Positions 45,416 through 56,022 of a DNA stretch of 64,000 nt are shown piece by piece. Each line of letters begins with the position of its first letter. Positions within the stretch are counted from its first letter, which is position 1. Position numbers and translations under genes: made by a program. Origin of the DNA: Agarophyton chilense (taxonomy: Eukaryota > Rhodophyta > Florideophyceae > Gracilariales > Gracilariaceae); NCBI GenBank assembly GCA_030374765.1, contig JARGXX010000075.1, positions 124,001-188,000 of the forward strand. The letters run 5' to 3'. A model generated the notes under the pieces. The model did not search any database. It was given only the letters and a program-made list of their open reading frames with translations, and was not told the origin of the DNA.

Positions 45416-47189
45416 TCATTGTACCGATGTCGCCGCTTGCGCGTTCAGTTCGACACCCCAAAGGAACTGGAAAATCACGGCCGCCTCTGGGCGTATGGGA
45501 ACCTCAATAACTTCCGGTTCGTCCGGCAACGCCGCCGCCACTGGATTGACCACTGCACCTGCGTGAGTTGCTCTCTGCGCCGGCTGCGCCGTAGTATCGG
45601 CACCATCGGGGTCTCCCACGTCTTCCATGACCACGTCGCCACGGTATTCGCCCTCCTCCTCCGGGAGATCATCACCGCCATAGGCGTAGTAGAAGTCATC
45701 CGAGTTGACAAACCCCACGGGGTGCCCGTACGGTATACCTTGCGGAGCCATCCGGAGTGCCGACGCCTCCGCCTCGGAGATCTCTTGCTGCTCCCATGGG
45801 TTAAAGAAGATGACATCTCCCGCCAACGGCGTGCGATGCCCCGGAGACCGATCAGCCCCACCGGCCTCTCGACCACGGCCGCTCTGCCAGACAGGCACGA
45901 CAGCCCAGTCGACACGCCCAATGATGTCGATGAGCTCCTGAGCTTCATCAGCGTTATTGACACCTCCAAGAGGGAGTTGAAGGTCCAGCTGCCGGATGTA
46001 ACCACGCAAACGCGGAGGAAGATACCACAGTCGATACTGGTCGTAGGCTTCCCACAAGATGTACGCCGCGGCGCGGACTGCCCATTCGGTTAGGACCACG
46101 GACCATAAGCCGGAGTGCGGATCCTCGATGAGGTACGAGCCCAGGTAGGAGACGACTGGAGGCAACTCCACGTAACATCCCCGGCACACCTCGACGGAGG
46201 ACCACCACCCAGGCAGGGGAACGTATCGCCCGAACTGGTAGAAGGGACTAATCCGGTTTATCTCCGTGTTCTGATAAGGGACAAGGAACCCAAAGCGGGA
46301 TCTGCCCCGACGCTTCTCGCGGATGAAGTTCTGTAACCACCGATATCGGGACCCACGACGAAGGTGACGGAACTCGGCACGAATGATCGGACGGACCCAG
46401 CAGATCGCTTCTTGACGCGCTCGCGGTTGACCGCGCCATGCGTAGGTTTCCAACGCCGCAAGGCGGTCATAATAGCCGATCTCACCCTGCATCCGGTACA
46501 TTCGTAGGTGGAAGCCGAATTCGTCGGGGATGGGGTATTGAAAGTTCGCTCGGTTGATCCGTGAGTAGCCCATTGCGGACGAAGGTACAATGCGCCTCTT
46601 CCGCCGACTCGCGCCTTCGCCGCAGAATCGCGTTAACGGGAACCGCCACACGGCGTGGCCAGTCCCACGAAGTGGTGATCAAAGCCGGCAGCTCGCCCGG
46701 GAGACGCGCATTGCCATCAGCATACGCGGCCACGAGTTCTTCGTCGAAGACCGCTGTCGGATAGAACCACGGAGCTCTCCGGAGAATCGCCGCATGTTGA
46801 CGCGGGTTTAACCCGACGAGTTCGTCGTAACTGGGCCAGGTGTCCTCTGCAGGAGTGATGTGGCTTGAAGCTTCAACGGGACCACGGGATCGGCTCGGTG
46901 CGGTTGACGAGGCACTCCCCCGCGGAAGGGGAGCCGAATGGAAACCGGAGAAGTAACCCCGGCGGGGATTGTTACCACCGTTCATCGGGAATATTGGTCG
47001 CCAAGGTATCGGAAGGTGTTCGCTAGAGGTTGGTGTACAGTGCAGAAGCGCGTTCGAAGTTCGAGGAGTGATTACCGCGTTGGTGCGTTTGTCGTTCGGT
47101 TGTGCAGCTCTGCCTTCGAAAGTCGAGTGGTCGCTGGACGCGTTACGCGGCTCGCTTTTATGGCGGTTGGACCGTTGCCTCCCCACCAT
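45416..47189 (-). pseudogene. antisense accessory frame of the outer element
   Basis: Coding-like region on the strand opposite to the outer gag, starting about 45 bp from the 3' LTR. It resembles the plus-strand frame of the nested element (34941-36776) in position, orientation and sequence core (RSRFGFLVPYQ, FGRYVPLPG, VELPPVVSYLGS). The two are well diverged, so both descend from an accessory gene carried by this element lineage. No known domain. Fossil. Confidence 0.65.
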
Positions 47190-47234
47190 GTCGACGGCGT
47201 GTTCGTCACCTAAGGAGGGGGATATGAAGGACAA

Positions 47235-48113
47235 TGCCCTTCAAGGGGGTTTCTTCGCAGGACTTCGAGATTTCGCTCGCTTGAGGAATAGCTTGGTCTT
47301 TGAAAAGCTATACCGCTATTGCGTGTTGAAGGCCGGTTAGGACCGGAAGTGCATACTGGTGGAACACGTGGACTGCACGGATGCCGACGCTCGAGTGCGA
47401 GGCGTGCCACACGTGGCCCGGATTCTACCTAATGGTTAGTATTATTTTGTAAGTTTTAGTATTTATTTAGCTACGCTATCGCTATTTAGTGTCTTTTTTG
47501 GGGCGCGCGCCCACTGTCAGGGGCCGCGCGCCACACTACTTACGAGGTTGAGCACTGCTCCCCAGTAAACACCCTCTTGGGAGAGACCAAGGAGGGAGTC
47601 TTGGCTCTGAACTCTTCGCCTTCGGCGCGTCTTCAACGCATACTGCGTGAGCGCCCGTTGCACGTTAGTTCATCCACCCCTCTGTCGACCAGAGTGCTAC
47701 CACCACCTTGGGTTCATATTTAATCGCCGACACTTGTCGTAGTCTCGCCCGTGTATAGGGTTTCGCCCCCGTGTTCCTCTTGTTCTCCTTTTTGGCTCTT
47801 GTGAGTGGCCGCATCACTCACCCCGCTCGTCCACCTCAAACGAGTGTTTCCTCGCTCCTTTTCCGACAATCGACGTGGTACCGCTCCGCCTAGGATGCGT
47901 CACACCCTGCACTGTGCCGTGCTCACCTAAACACTCTAGGTATATCCCGCCGGATTGGCCTCGGTCTTACACCCGACTTCGTCGTGCCTTTCCAGAGTGG
48001 CTCTGTTTCTTTGCTCCGCTGGGACGCGTCTCTTCCGCCTGAGGCGTGTCTATCAAGAGAGGAAGATCCCGAACATCTTCGTGGTGTCTCCGCTCCAAGC
48101 GTTTTCCTACAAA
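47235..48113 (+). repeat. 3' LTR of the outer element
   Basis: Partner of 32188-33067. It is preceded on the plus strand by a purine tract (AAGGAGGGGGATATGAAGG). Confidence 0.9.
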
Positions 48114-48139
48114 ACAGTATCGCGTGAAAAATGAAAAAG

Positions 48140-49698
48140 TACAGAGGTGTGCAAAAGTATAAGAACACCCCGCAAACCTGATATGTGAGGCGCACAAAGT
48201 AGAGAGGTAACTCTTGAACACGGTAAAATGTCGGCAAAAAGGTTAAAATGAGTTTCATGAACTCTTTTTTAATAAAAAAGGCATCTAACGAACGGCAGCT
48301 ACTGAATATCATATAATGCCCGCGTCATAAGTAAAAGAAAGATATTTTATTTATTGCACATCACAACAGCAAAGGAGTTTTAATACTTTGTTTTCTTCCC
48401 ATTGGCTCTGATTGCAGTCATGAAACGACGTGGCATGCTTCTGGAAAGCATTGTGAGCACGTCTGCGTCTATTTTCGACCACTCATCACGTATTTTCTGT
48501 TTTAGCTCTTCTTATGAACCAAACTGGCGATTATAAGCATTCCCCTGTAAGCCAAAATACTCCAAAGGTGCTCGATAGGGTTAAGATCCGGTGAATGCGC
48601 AGGCCATTCGAAGAGCTCAATATTTTCTTCATAAAACCAAGCCTTAGAGTACCTAGATACATGAATGGGGGCATGGTCTTGCTGAAATATAAGCTCCTCG
48701 TCATGGTATTCGTCCACTCATGGTAGAACTTTGGACTTCAACATCTCTACATATCGATCCGAATTAATATTTCCATCAATAAAAACCAAAAGTCCTTTTC
48801 CATAACGAGAAAAACATGCCCAAACCATTACTGAAAATCTTCCATTCTTCCTCTTACAAAAAACTTGTTCATGATGACGTAAATCATGCTAGTAATAATT
48901 CCATTCATCTGGGCCGTCACCGTTAACATTTTTCTCGTCGGACCATACAACCATATACCATTTGTGAGGATAACATAGATTGTATCGTATGGCCCATTCG
49001 AGACGCGCAATTCGATGCTGTTCGGTCATCAGGGGTGCTCATTTTTTCTTCTTGTACTCGAAGGTGTTCAAGCGATGGATAGCACCTCTCGCAATAGAAA
49101 AAGACTTCGAGATTGAGATCTTTTTTTAGAACTTTAGCTGAGCAGAATTGCTTAGAAAGCAGCCGCTTTATGTGACGGGTATCATGGGTTGTGCGTTTTG
49201 ATGGCCTTCTAATTGTTTTCTTCGTAGAACTTACGTTAAGTCGCTTCAGGCATTGGTGTACAGCTGTTTTGAAGCGATATACATGAGTTGCTATGCGTTG
49301 TAAGGGCATATTGGCTCCATGAAGTGCAATTATTTGGGCAAATTCTGTGCTGGTAAGTTGTTTACCCTTCTGCATAGTTTGAAAGGTTTAAAGAACCTTT
49401 AAAAGGTCTTAAACTACGAAGGAGAATGATTTGTAGTACATATGCGCACTGGATACGTTGTGTGCGTGGAACATCAGTGCGCGCCTTTTTTTGAAATCGT
49501 TCTTATATTTTTGCCCTGCTGCAGAAACAGGGCTTTTAAAACTGTAAGGAATGTATAAGTTTTGGGTCTAAATTGAATGAATAGTGTTTAATGATGATGT
49601 GTCAGCTTGCTGTCCTCGAAATCTTTTCTTCATCTGGCTCTCGGAAGCCCTTTTTGTTCAAAAAACACACCGTTCTTATATTTTTGCACACCACTGTA
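48140..49698 (-). mobile_element. Tc1/mariner-type DNA transposon, decayed
   Basis: 1.56 kb with terminal inverted repeats: left TACAGAGGTGTGCAAAAGTA, right (complement) TACAGTGGTGTGCAAAAATA, both continuing TAAGAAC and starting at the TA target. A second, inner copy of the repeat motif (GTTCTTATATTTTTGCCCTG) lies near 49498, suggesting an IR/DR-like arrangement on the right side. It inserted only 26 bp beyond the outer LTR end. The transposase is broken (see next entry). Confidence 0.85.
48380..49375 (-). pseudogene. Tc1-type transposase pseudogene
   Basis: From the ATG at 49375 (MQKGKQLTSTEFAQIIALHG) a helix-turn-helix half with LKRLNVSSTKKTIRRPSKRT is readable. Later FQQDHAPIHVS and WPAHSPDLNPIEHLW give the second and third parts of the DDE catalytic core. 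The true C-terminus DVLTMLSRSMPRRFM...GKKTKY ends at 48380. Reading changes frame at least three times, including near 49030, 48840-48730 and 48520, and stops occur between, so no active enzyme is made. Confidence 0.85.
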
Positions 49699-49731
49699 GG
49701 TAATGAATTCTGAGTCAGCTAGATTCTCTAA

Positions 49732-51028
49732 TACAGTGCGTTTCAAAAACATATCCCTTCCTAAAACCGGGCCAAAATTGGCGTTTTCTGTACTGTAGAG
49801 CCAATTTCTCACCGAATAAAACCTTTTCAAGTCAAAAAACTTGTTTCTTAAACATATCCTTTATACAATAAAGAGCTCCATTATGACTTCTGTACCGCCT
49901 TTATCTTGCCAAAACTATATAAAAATTATTAGATTGGACCACAAAGGCATGATCCCAACTTTTATAGCGCAAAAACAAATAAAAATCCCAAGAACAAACA
50001 ATTATTACAGAAAACTTTGTTCGGTATGAATTCAGGCGATGTTTGAGCCATACCGCATTCTTTCTAACACAAAAACGCGTGGAAGTAAGCTTTATCTGTT
50101 CTGTGATACGTCATCGTGCAAAAAATTGAAACAAAACAGTGTTTGAATGTAAAATGTCCTTAAATATGACGCAAAATAAAAAGCCAAAAATGGTTAAACT
50201 ATACAACAACAAAAGAATATTCTTTTGAAAACGCACCATAAACGCAAACGTGCGTTGTGTTCTTCAGAAAAGCCCCATTATCAAAAAGTATAAAAAAAAG
50301 AAAAGTTTTTGTTCGAAAACTGTGAATATGGACAAACCATGTTTCTACAAATTTTATTAGTATGATAATTGCAAATCAAATTTGAGTTTTGTAAGAAAGT
50401 TCTTTGGTTATACATCTGAGATGGTTTTAAATGGCATATTTAAAGTAACATCAATTAAAATAGCGATTTTAAAAGCTTAGATGGCTTAAAAACGTTATGA
50501 TAAAGTGCTAGAAAATTATATGCTACTTTATTCCTGCTTTACGTGTGAATTAAATAATAATTTTTAGCAGGATAGTGCGCTTGTAAAACAGTCATATGTT
50601 TAGAAACAGTACATGAATGGTTTGAATATGACTGATACGGATCTTTCATGACGAATTTCCTATGTACATTTTACTTAAAACACCAATGGAGTGCTAGATG
50701 AGATGATTTATGGGCAAATTAGACAGTTCAGTACAGTTTTTTATTCGAAAGTTCGTATCACAAATTACTATGACAAAATAACGTTTAATTTAATTCATTT
50801 TTTTATTGAATAAATGATAACACTCTCTGTAAGTTTCATTAGGGTTAAAGAGGCGAAAACAAACTGCTAAAAGCGCGCTGTAGAGAATATGACTGACGAA
50901 AGGATATGTTTTTGAAACAGTATTTTGACTTGATGTTTTTTATGTGTTCTTTTCATTGAGTGTACTGTAGTCGAAAAGGCAATTTACGAAATATTTGTGC
51001 AAGGGATATGTTTTTGAAACAGACTTTA
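49732..51028. mobile_element. Tc1/mariner-like element with IR/DR ends, non-coding
   Basis: Left end TACAGTGCGTTTCAAAAACA and right end (complement) TAAAGTCTGTTTCAAAAACA both continue TATCCCTT and begin at TA. A second inner copy of the motif lies about 105-110 bp inside each end (near 49843-49866 and 50898-50920), the double-repeat layout known from IR/DR Tc1 elements. The interior is very AT-rich and has no readable transposase. Probably a non-autonomous or fully decayed copy. Only 33 bp separate it from the Tc1 copy to its left. Confidence 0.7.
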
Positions 51029-51620
51029 CCTGCCTGCAGATAAGTGCGATGGATTCGGCATACGACTCTGTGCGTATACCTTTTTGACACGCCATGATAT
51101 TTGGCCACCATTAAAAGTGCTTTTGCTTGTGTTGGCCGTTTTTTGGCGATGATCGGCATCTTTGTTTCTGGATCTGGGAAGCTTTTTTGTCTATTACGAC
51201 GGACGTCGAGCTGAGGGCACTCTCTGAGAGTGCTCCCCAGGGTGCGACGTCTAGCGACGAGGGGTTTTGTCATGGAATACTACGCCGTGCGTGTAGTTAC
51301 CTTCGGCACTATGTAACCACGGCATACTGTCGCAATGAATTCTGGTGTTTGAGGCAGTGGTGTAATCGTAAATTTGCAAACTGCGTAATGGGACGTGGCG
51401 GGAAGTGAGAAAGGGGGCAGTAGACAATGGTTTACTCGGGCACTGAATGAGTGAGCGGAATAGTGCGTAAAAGGAACAAAAGGCAACAGTAAAGACGGCA
51501 ACACAGTGGGGGAAAAAATGCGGGTGTGTGCAGATCGCATAGTATGCGCGGCGGGACGCGTAGTATGCGCTGCCGCGCTTGGCTTTCAGCTCCAAAAGGG
51601 GCGCGGCGCACTCTAGTGTG

Positions 51621-51755
51621 ATGGCGTCGCGTCGGCGCGCGCCCACGATCATGGCCACCGTCGCGCGCGTCGCGCCCCACATGCAATTCGGCACGCTCAC
51701 GCTCGAGCAGTGGGACGCCACGCTATCGCGCCGTCGTCCCGCGGCGACGGCGGCG

Positions 51756-51787
<32 letters not shown>

Positions 51788-53078
51788 TCCGCGCAAGGAG
51801 CAATGCGACGAACAAGCTTCGCCGGCTATGACGAATGCAGGTGCTGCAGGTGCAGACGCAGGTGCGGCTGTAGCCACTGTGAGTATAGCGACGCCCACGT
51901 CGCTACGGCCACCGCGCGCGCCCACGTGGGCCGACCGCGTGGCGTCCGGGCGCGCCGGCGTGGAGCGGCCGCACCAGCTGCCAGTGCGCTGGGAGCAGAT
52001 GCACGAGGCGAAAAGCACGGCCACGGCGGACGCCACGACGTGCACCACCGCGACAGACGATGAAAAGGGGCGGGTGGAGGAGGTGCCGCGACGGCGCGTG
52101 CGCGGGCTGGTGAATTGTGGCAACTCATGTTTCATCAACGCGGTGCTTCAGGCGTTGATGGCGTGTGAGCCGTTTCGACGATGGCTGCTGACGCAGCGGC
52201 GGGATGACGCGGCGGCGCCGCTGACGGCAAAGTTCGTGCGTCTGGCAGAGGAGATGAGCGAAGACGATGCGGGGGTGGCGGTGGAGGAGGAAGATGCGGA
52301 GGAGGAAGATGCAGAGGGCGTGGACGCAGTGGTGCCCGATTGGATGTTGGACATCTTTCAACCGGGAACGGCACATGCAGGGTCGCAGCAGGACGCGGAG
52401 GAGTTTCTGACATACGTGCTGAACGCGCTGCACGAGGAGCAGGTGGGACTGAGGGGGGGGAAGGCGGCACACGGACGCGAAACAGACGAAGAAGGATGGG
52501 AGGAAATGACGCGCGGCGGGCGCAGCGTGCACATTCGCGGGGGAGGATGGGCGGCCAGCGCAGTGACGGAGGTATTCGGAGGAACGCTACGAGGCGAGGT
52601 GCGACGGGCGGGCGAGAAGGCGTCAGTAACGCGAGAGCCGTTCTGGACACTAAGCGTGGACGTGGAGGGGGGGGACGGCGGTGTGCAACACGCGCTACAA
52701 CGGTATCTAGCGGCGACGGAGGTGCAGCGCGGAGTGCAACGCGTGGTGAGCGTGTGCGAAACGCCGCGCGTGCTGGTGCTTCAGCTGAAACGCTTCCGGC
52801 ACAACGGCGCCACGGGCGCGCTGGAGAAGACGCGCCGCGTGCTGGCGCTGGCGGAGAGCTTGTCGCTGGGCGCTGCGCGCTATGCGCTGCGTGCCGTCGT
52901 CACTCATCAGGGCCGATCGCTGGCAACCGGCCACTACACGTGTGACGTGCGCGCGCCGCCGCCGTCCACGTCGTCGTGCTGGCTGGCCTGCGATGACGCG
53001 CGCGTGCTGCGCGTGCCGCTGCGCGCCGTGCTGCGCCGCCCGGCCTACTTGCTCTTCTACTGCCGCGCCCCCAATTGA
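51621..53078 (+). CDS. ubiquitin-specific protease, USP10/UBP3-like
   Basis: Cysteine deubiquitinase of the USP (peptidase C19) family, 485 residues from the ATG at 51621; the frame opens earlier only on a TTG. Catalytic Cys box GLVNCGNSCFINAVLQAL (Cys about 170). Then QQDAEEFLTYVLNALHEE, an acidic insert (EEEDAEEEDAEGVD), LVLQLKRFRHNG and the His box GRSLATGHYTCDV (His about 438) followed by SSCWLACDDARV and YLLFYC. Compact core, single domain. Residues 21-31 (MQFGTLTLEQW) recall the N-terminal FG motif of USP10 that binds G3BP, but conservation is partial. Residues 45-56 are a Ser run encoded by an ATC/TCA microsatellite. It is very GC-rich, like the genes to its right and unlike the AT-rich DNA just left. 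Confidence 0.88.
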
Positions 53079-53112
53079 CTTGACGCCACTCCACTTTTGT
53101 AATTGTTGCGTG

Positions 53113-53190
53113 CTGTAATTGCGGCCTGTAATTGCGGCCTGTAATTGCGGCCTGTAATTGAGGCCTGTAATTGAGGCCTGTAATTGCGGG
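53113..53190 (+). repeat. 13-bp tandem repeat, six units
   Basis: Six head-to-tail copies of CTGTAATTGCGGC (two with GAGGC), just after the USP stop codon, with further scattered copies (CCTGTAATTGGC near 53213). Minisatellite; no conserved spacers, so not a CRISPR. Confidence 0.95.
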
Positions 53191-53637
53191 CTGCCGCCCC
53201 CAATTGCCGCCCACCTGTAATTGGCGTCGTGTGCGCCCGCCCCCCGCCCACTTGCCCGACCGCGCGCTCGCGCGACTGTCGCTGTGCTGCGTGCTCTCGT
53301 CGCGTGCGCCCGCCCGCCCGCCTCCCGCTGACCAACCGCTCCCTCCCTCACCCTCCTCCCGTCGCCCGCCCCGCCGCCTCCCTCCGCCTCGGCCTCGGCC
53401 TGCTTTCTCGGACCACCCTATGGCCGCCCCCTTCTCCCTCTTAAGCGCGCCTTCTTCGACGTGCCATTCGGTCCTTCCCGCCGCCCCCGCTTTCGCCCCC
53501 CCACTCCCCTCTCCCTCCCCGTTTCTCCCAACTACCACCATCACTCTCACTCTTACCACCCCCACCACCACCCCCCCCTCCCGCTCCTCCTCCCCCGCCG
53601 CCACCGCCGCCACCGCCGCCCCCGCCCACCCCGCCCC

Positions 53638-55026
53638 ATGCGCGCCCGCGTCTACGCCCGCGCCGACACCGGCACCACGCGTGAGGAGGCCGTTGCCGCC
53701 GCCACCGCCCGTCACTCCTACGCCGTTGCCTCCGGCGAAAACCTCCAGTTGGCTGCCACCCCGCCGCGTCGCGTCGCCCTGCTCGTCGAGCCCTCGCCCT
53801 TCACCCACACCTCGGGCTACTCCAACCGTTTCAAAAACCTCATCGTGCAGCTGCGCGCCGCCGGCGACGACGTGCTCGTCATTGTGCCGGACAACGACCC
53901 GCTCGCCCCCACTGAGTTTGAGGGCGCCACCATTGTGAACGTTCCTGGCTTCCGATTCCCGCTCTATCGCCGCATCACCCTCACCCTTGGCCTGCGCGGC
54001 GTGTATCGCGCCCTCAAGCGCTTTGACCCGGATGTCATCCATCTCACCACCCCGGGCTTTCTCATCTTTGCAACCCTGCTGTACGCCCGTTTGCTGCGCA
54101 AGGCGCTGTTGCTCAGCTATCACACTCATCTCCCCATCTATGCCAAGGACTACGGCCTGGGCTCGTTGCAGCGCGCCGTGTGGACCATGCTGCGTCTACA
54201 GCACAACCGCGCCGATTTCACCCTCACCACCTCCCCGCAGCTGTGTGAGGAGCTTGTGCGCAACGGCTTTCAACGCGTCGGCCTGTGGCGCAAGGGCATT
54301 GACACCGTAATCTTCAACCCGCGTTTCAGCTCCCCCGCCATGCGCTACCGCCTCACCGCAGGCAACCCGCACCAGCCGTTGCTCATCTACGTTGGCCGCA
54401 TTGGTGCCGAGAAGAACCTCATCTTCTTCAAACAACTCATGCGTCGCTTCTCTCACTGCCGCCTCGCCCTCGTAGGAGACGGCCCGCACAAGCGCACGCT
54501 GCAGCGCGAGCTGGCCGATACCAACACTTTATTCACCGGCATTCTGCACGGCGACGAACTTAGCAGCGCCTTTGCGTCGGCCGATGTGTTCGTCATGCCC
54601 TCCGAGTCCGAGACGCTCGGCTTTGTCGTGTTGGAAAGCATGGCCTCCGGCGTACCCGTCGTCGGCGCCGACGCCGGCGGCATTCCGGATATTATCACCC
54701 ACGGCGTCAATGGCTTTCTGTTTGCGCCCGGCAGCCAGGAGCAGTGTGGCGAGCGCGTGCAGCAGCTGTTGAGCGACAGCGCGCTGCGGAAGCGCATGGG
54801 CCGTCAGGCTAGGGAGGAGGCTCTCAAGTGGTCGTGGGAGGCGTCCGCCGCCGCTACGAGGAACGTTGGCTATGGCCGAGCCATCTCCAACTTCAAGTAC
54901 CGAGCTATGGGCGGCCTGGGGCTGCCGCGCTCGCTCACCTGGCTCAGGTGGGTGCGCGTCAAGCTGGCCATCATTAAGCGCCGCCTGTTTGGCCGTCTCA
55001 TGGTGGCCTTCAATGCCACTCAATAG
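53638..55026 (+). CDS. SQD2: sulfoquinovosyltransferase SQD2
   Basis: Plastid-envelope GT4 glycosyltransferase that moves sulfoquinovose from UDP-sulfoquinovose to diacylglycerol, making the thylakoid lipid SQDG. Core from about residue 35: RVALLVEPSPFTHTSGYSNR, PDVIHLTTPGFLIF, LLLSYHTHLPIYAKDYG, LWRKGIDTVIFNPRF, LIYVGRIGAEKN, LVGDGPH, FVMPSESETLGFVVLESMAS and VGADAGGIPDII. The E(x7)E donor-binding region is present. The first in-frame ATG is 53638, leaving only about 35 residues before the core. A better transit-peptide start (MAAPFSLLSAPSS) lies at 53420 in another frame, so a missed intron or a sequence error in the C-rich stretch is possible. 159 bp ahead of the acyltransferase on the same strand. 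Confidence 0.93.
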   Translation: MRARVYARADTGTTREEAVAAATARHSYAVASGENLQLAATPPRRVALLVEPSPFTHTSGYSNRFKNLIVQLRAAGDDVLVIVPDNDPLAPTEFEGATIVNVPGFRFPLYRRITLTLGLRGVYRALKRFDPDVIHLTTPGFLIFATLLYARLLRKALLLSYHTHLPIYAKDYGLGSLQRAVWTMLRLQHNRADFTLTTSPQLCEELVRNGFQRVGLWRKGIDTVIFNPRFSSPAMRYRLTAGNPHQPLLIYVGRIGAEKNLIFFKQLMRRFSHCRLALVGDGPHKRTLQRELADTNTLFTGILHGDELSSAFASADVFVMPSESETLGFVVLESMASGVPVVGADAGGIPDIITHGVNGFLFAPGSQEQCGERVQQLLSDSALRKRMGRQAREEALKWSWEASAAATRNVGYGRAISNFKYRAMGGLGLPRSLTWLRWVRVKLAIIKRRLFGRLMVAFNATQ

Positions 55027-55185
55027 ATTCTTCTTTTTATTTGTCTTGTCGTCTCTTTGTGTGTGTAGCGCGCGCCCTTTTTTCTGCGCATTGCTTCCGA
55101 TCTGCCTGCTTCCAATCTGCTTTGCCCTGCTGCTCCTCCCCTCCTCCCTCGCTCTTGTTATCTCTCTCTCTCTCTTTTCTCGCTC

Positions 55186-56022
55186 ATGTCTTCGCTTGTC
55201 ACGGCGCTGTTGCGCTTTAAGTTTGCGCTGTCGTTTTTGATATGCATGCTGGCCACATGGTTCGTCACCAAAGTGCTGCACTTGCTTCCGCTAATTGGCG
55301 ATCGGCCCCGTCGCGAGCAGCTCAGTATCGCCGTGTCGTCCACTTTGTTTTGGTACCTCATGCTGCTGCCATGCCCGTGGATCCAGCTACACGGGCTGCG
55401 CCAACTGCACAAGGCGTGGGCCGAGATGGGCGGCGAGGACCGCGCGCCGTTTGTCATCGCTAACCACAACTCCAAGCTGGACTCGCTGCTCATCACGGCG
55501 TTGCTGCCCACCTCGCTGGGGCCGCGCATGCGCAGCCTCATCAAGCAGGCGCTGTTCTCCGAGCCGCTTTTCGGCGGCATTTGCGAGCGCGTGGGCCACT
55601 TTGCGGTCCACTTTCGCGGCAGTCGCGAGGGTGACTTTGGCGTGGACAAACACGCACAACAGACAGTATCAGCACGCATGGATCGGTTCGTGGCCGATGG
55701 CGGTGGACTATTGATCTTTCCGGAGGGACAGTTGAATCGAAACGGACGACAGTTACAAACGTTTCGACGCGGCGCATTCGCACTGCCCATTAAGCACAAG
55801 AAGGCGGTGTGGGCGTTTCTTAATGTGGGCTGTGAGCGATGCTGGCCGCATTACATGTCCATTGGGGGGGCGCCGGCGAACGTGTGGGTAAAGGCGTTCA
55901 AGGTGACGGATGATGCGTCGCAGTTCGACGCGACGACGCTGGCGGAGCATGCGCGCGAGGTGATGCAGAAGGAACTTGATGGCATGTACGCTGTGGCCGA
56001 CGGGCACGTGCGCAAGCCTTGA
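55186..56022 (+). CDS. lysophospholipid acyltransferase (PlsC/LPLAT family)
   Basis: Membrane acyltransferase, 278 residues, no intron, resembling 1-acylglycerol-3-phosphate acyltransferases that make phosphatidic acid. Hydrophobic segments lie at about 9-32 and 46-62. Catalytic block I is NHNSKLD (H-x4-D); block III reads FPEGQLNRNG where most family members have FPEGTRS. The EGQLNR form is a known side branch in protists. Between them are HFRGSREGDFG and a DRFVADGGGLLIF stretch. The substrate cannot be read from sequence. Position next to SQD2 suggests, but does not show, a glycerolipid link. Confidence 0.85.
   Translation: MSSLVTALLRFKFALSFLICMLATWFVTKVLHLLPLIGDRPRREQLSIAVSSTLFWYLMLLPCPWIQLHGLRQLHKAWAEMGGEDRAPFVIANHNSKLDSLLITALLPTSLGPRMRSLIKQALFSEPLFGGICERVGHFAVHFRGSREGDFGVDKHAQQTVSARMDRFVADGGGLLIFPEGQLNRNGRQLQTFRRGAFALPIKHKKAVWAFLNVGCERCWPHYMSIGGAPANVWVKAFKVTDDASQFDATTLAEHAREVMQKELDGMYAVADGHVRKP

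Larger units (their letters stand above)
32188..48113 (+). mobile_element. outer LTR retrotransposon (Ty3/gypsy lineage), fossil, split by a nested element
   Basis: Bounded by two ~880 bp LTRs (32188-33067 and 47235-48113) about 4% different by eye. Plus orientation: primer-binding site after the left LTR, gag-like region at 33231-34205, and a purine-rich tract just left of the right LTR. A long frame on the opposite strand (45416-47189) precedes the right LTR. A related element (34250-44938) sits inside its gag region. No pol of its own is recognised between the nested element and the antisense frame. A possible imperfect 5-bp target duplication (GACAG/AACAG) flanks it. Broken in several places; clearly inactive, moderately old. 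Confidence 0.85.

Noticed and set aside
53113-53190. Repeat array as CRISPR
   Set aside because: Units are 13 bp and directly adjacent with no spacers; the setting is eukaryotic.
53200-54129. Long minus-strand Gly-rich frame opposite SQD2
   Set aside because: Shadow of the C-rich coding strand; low complexity and no conserved motif.
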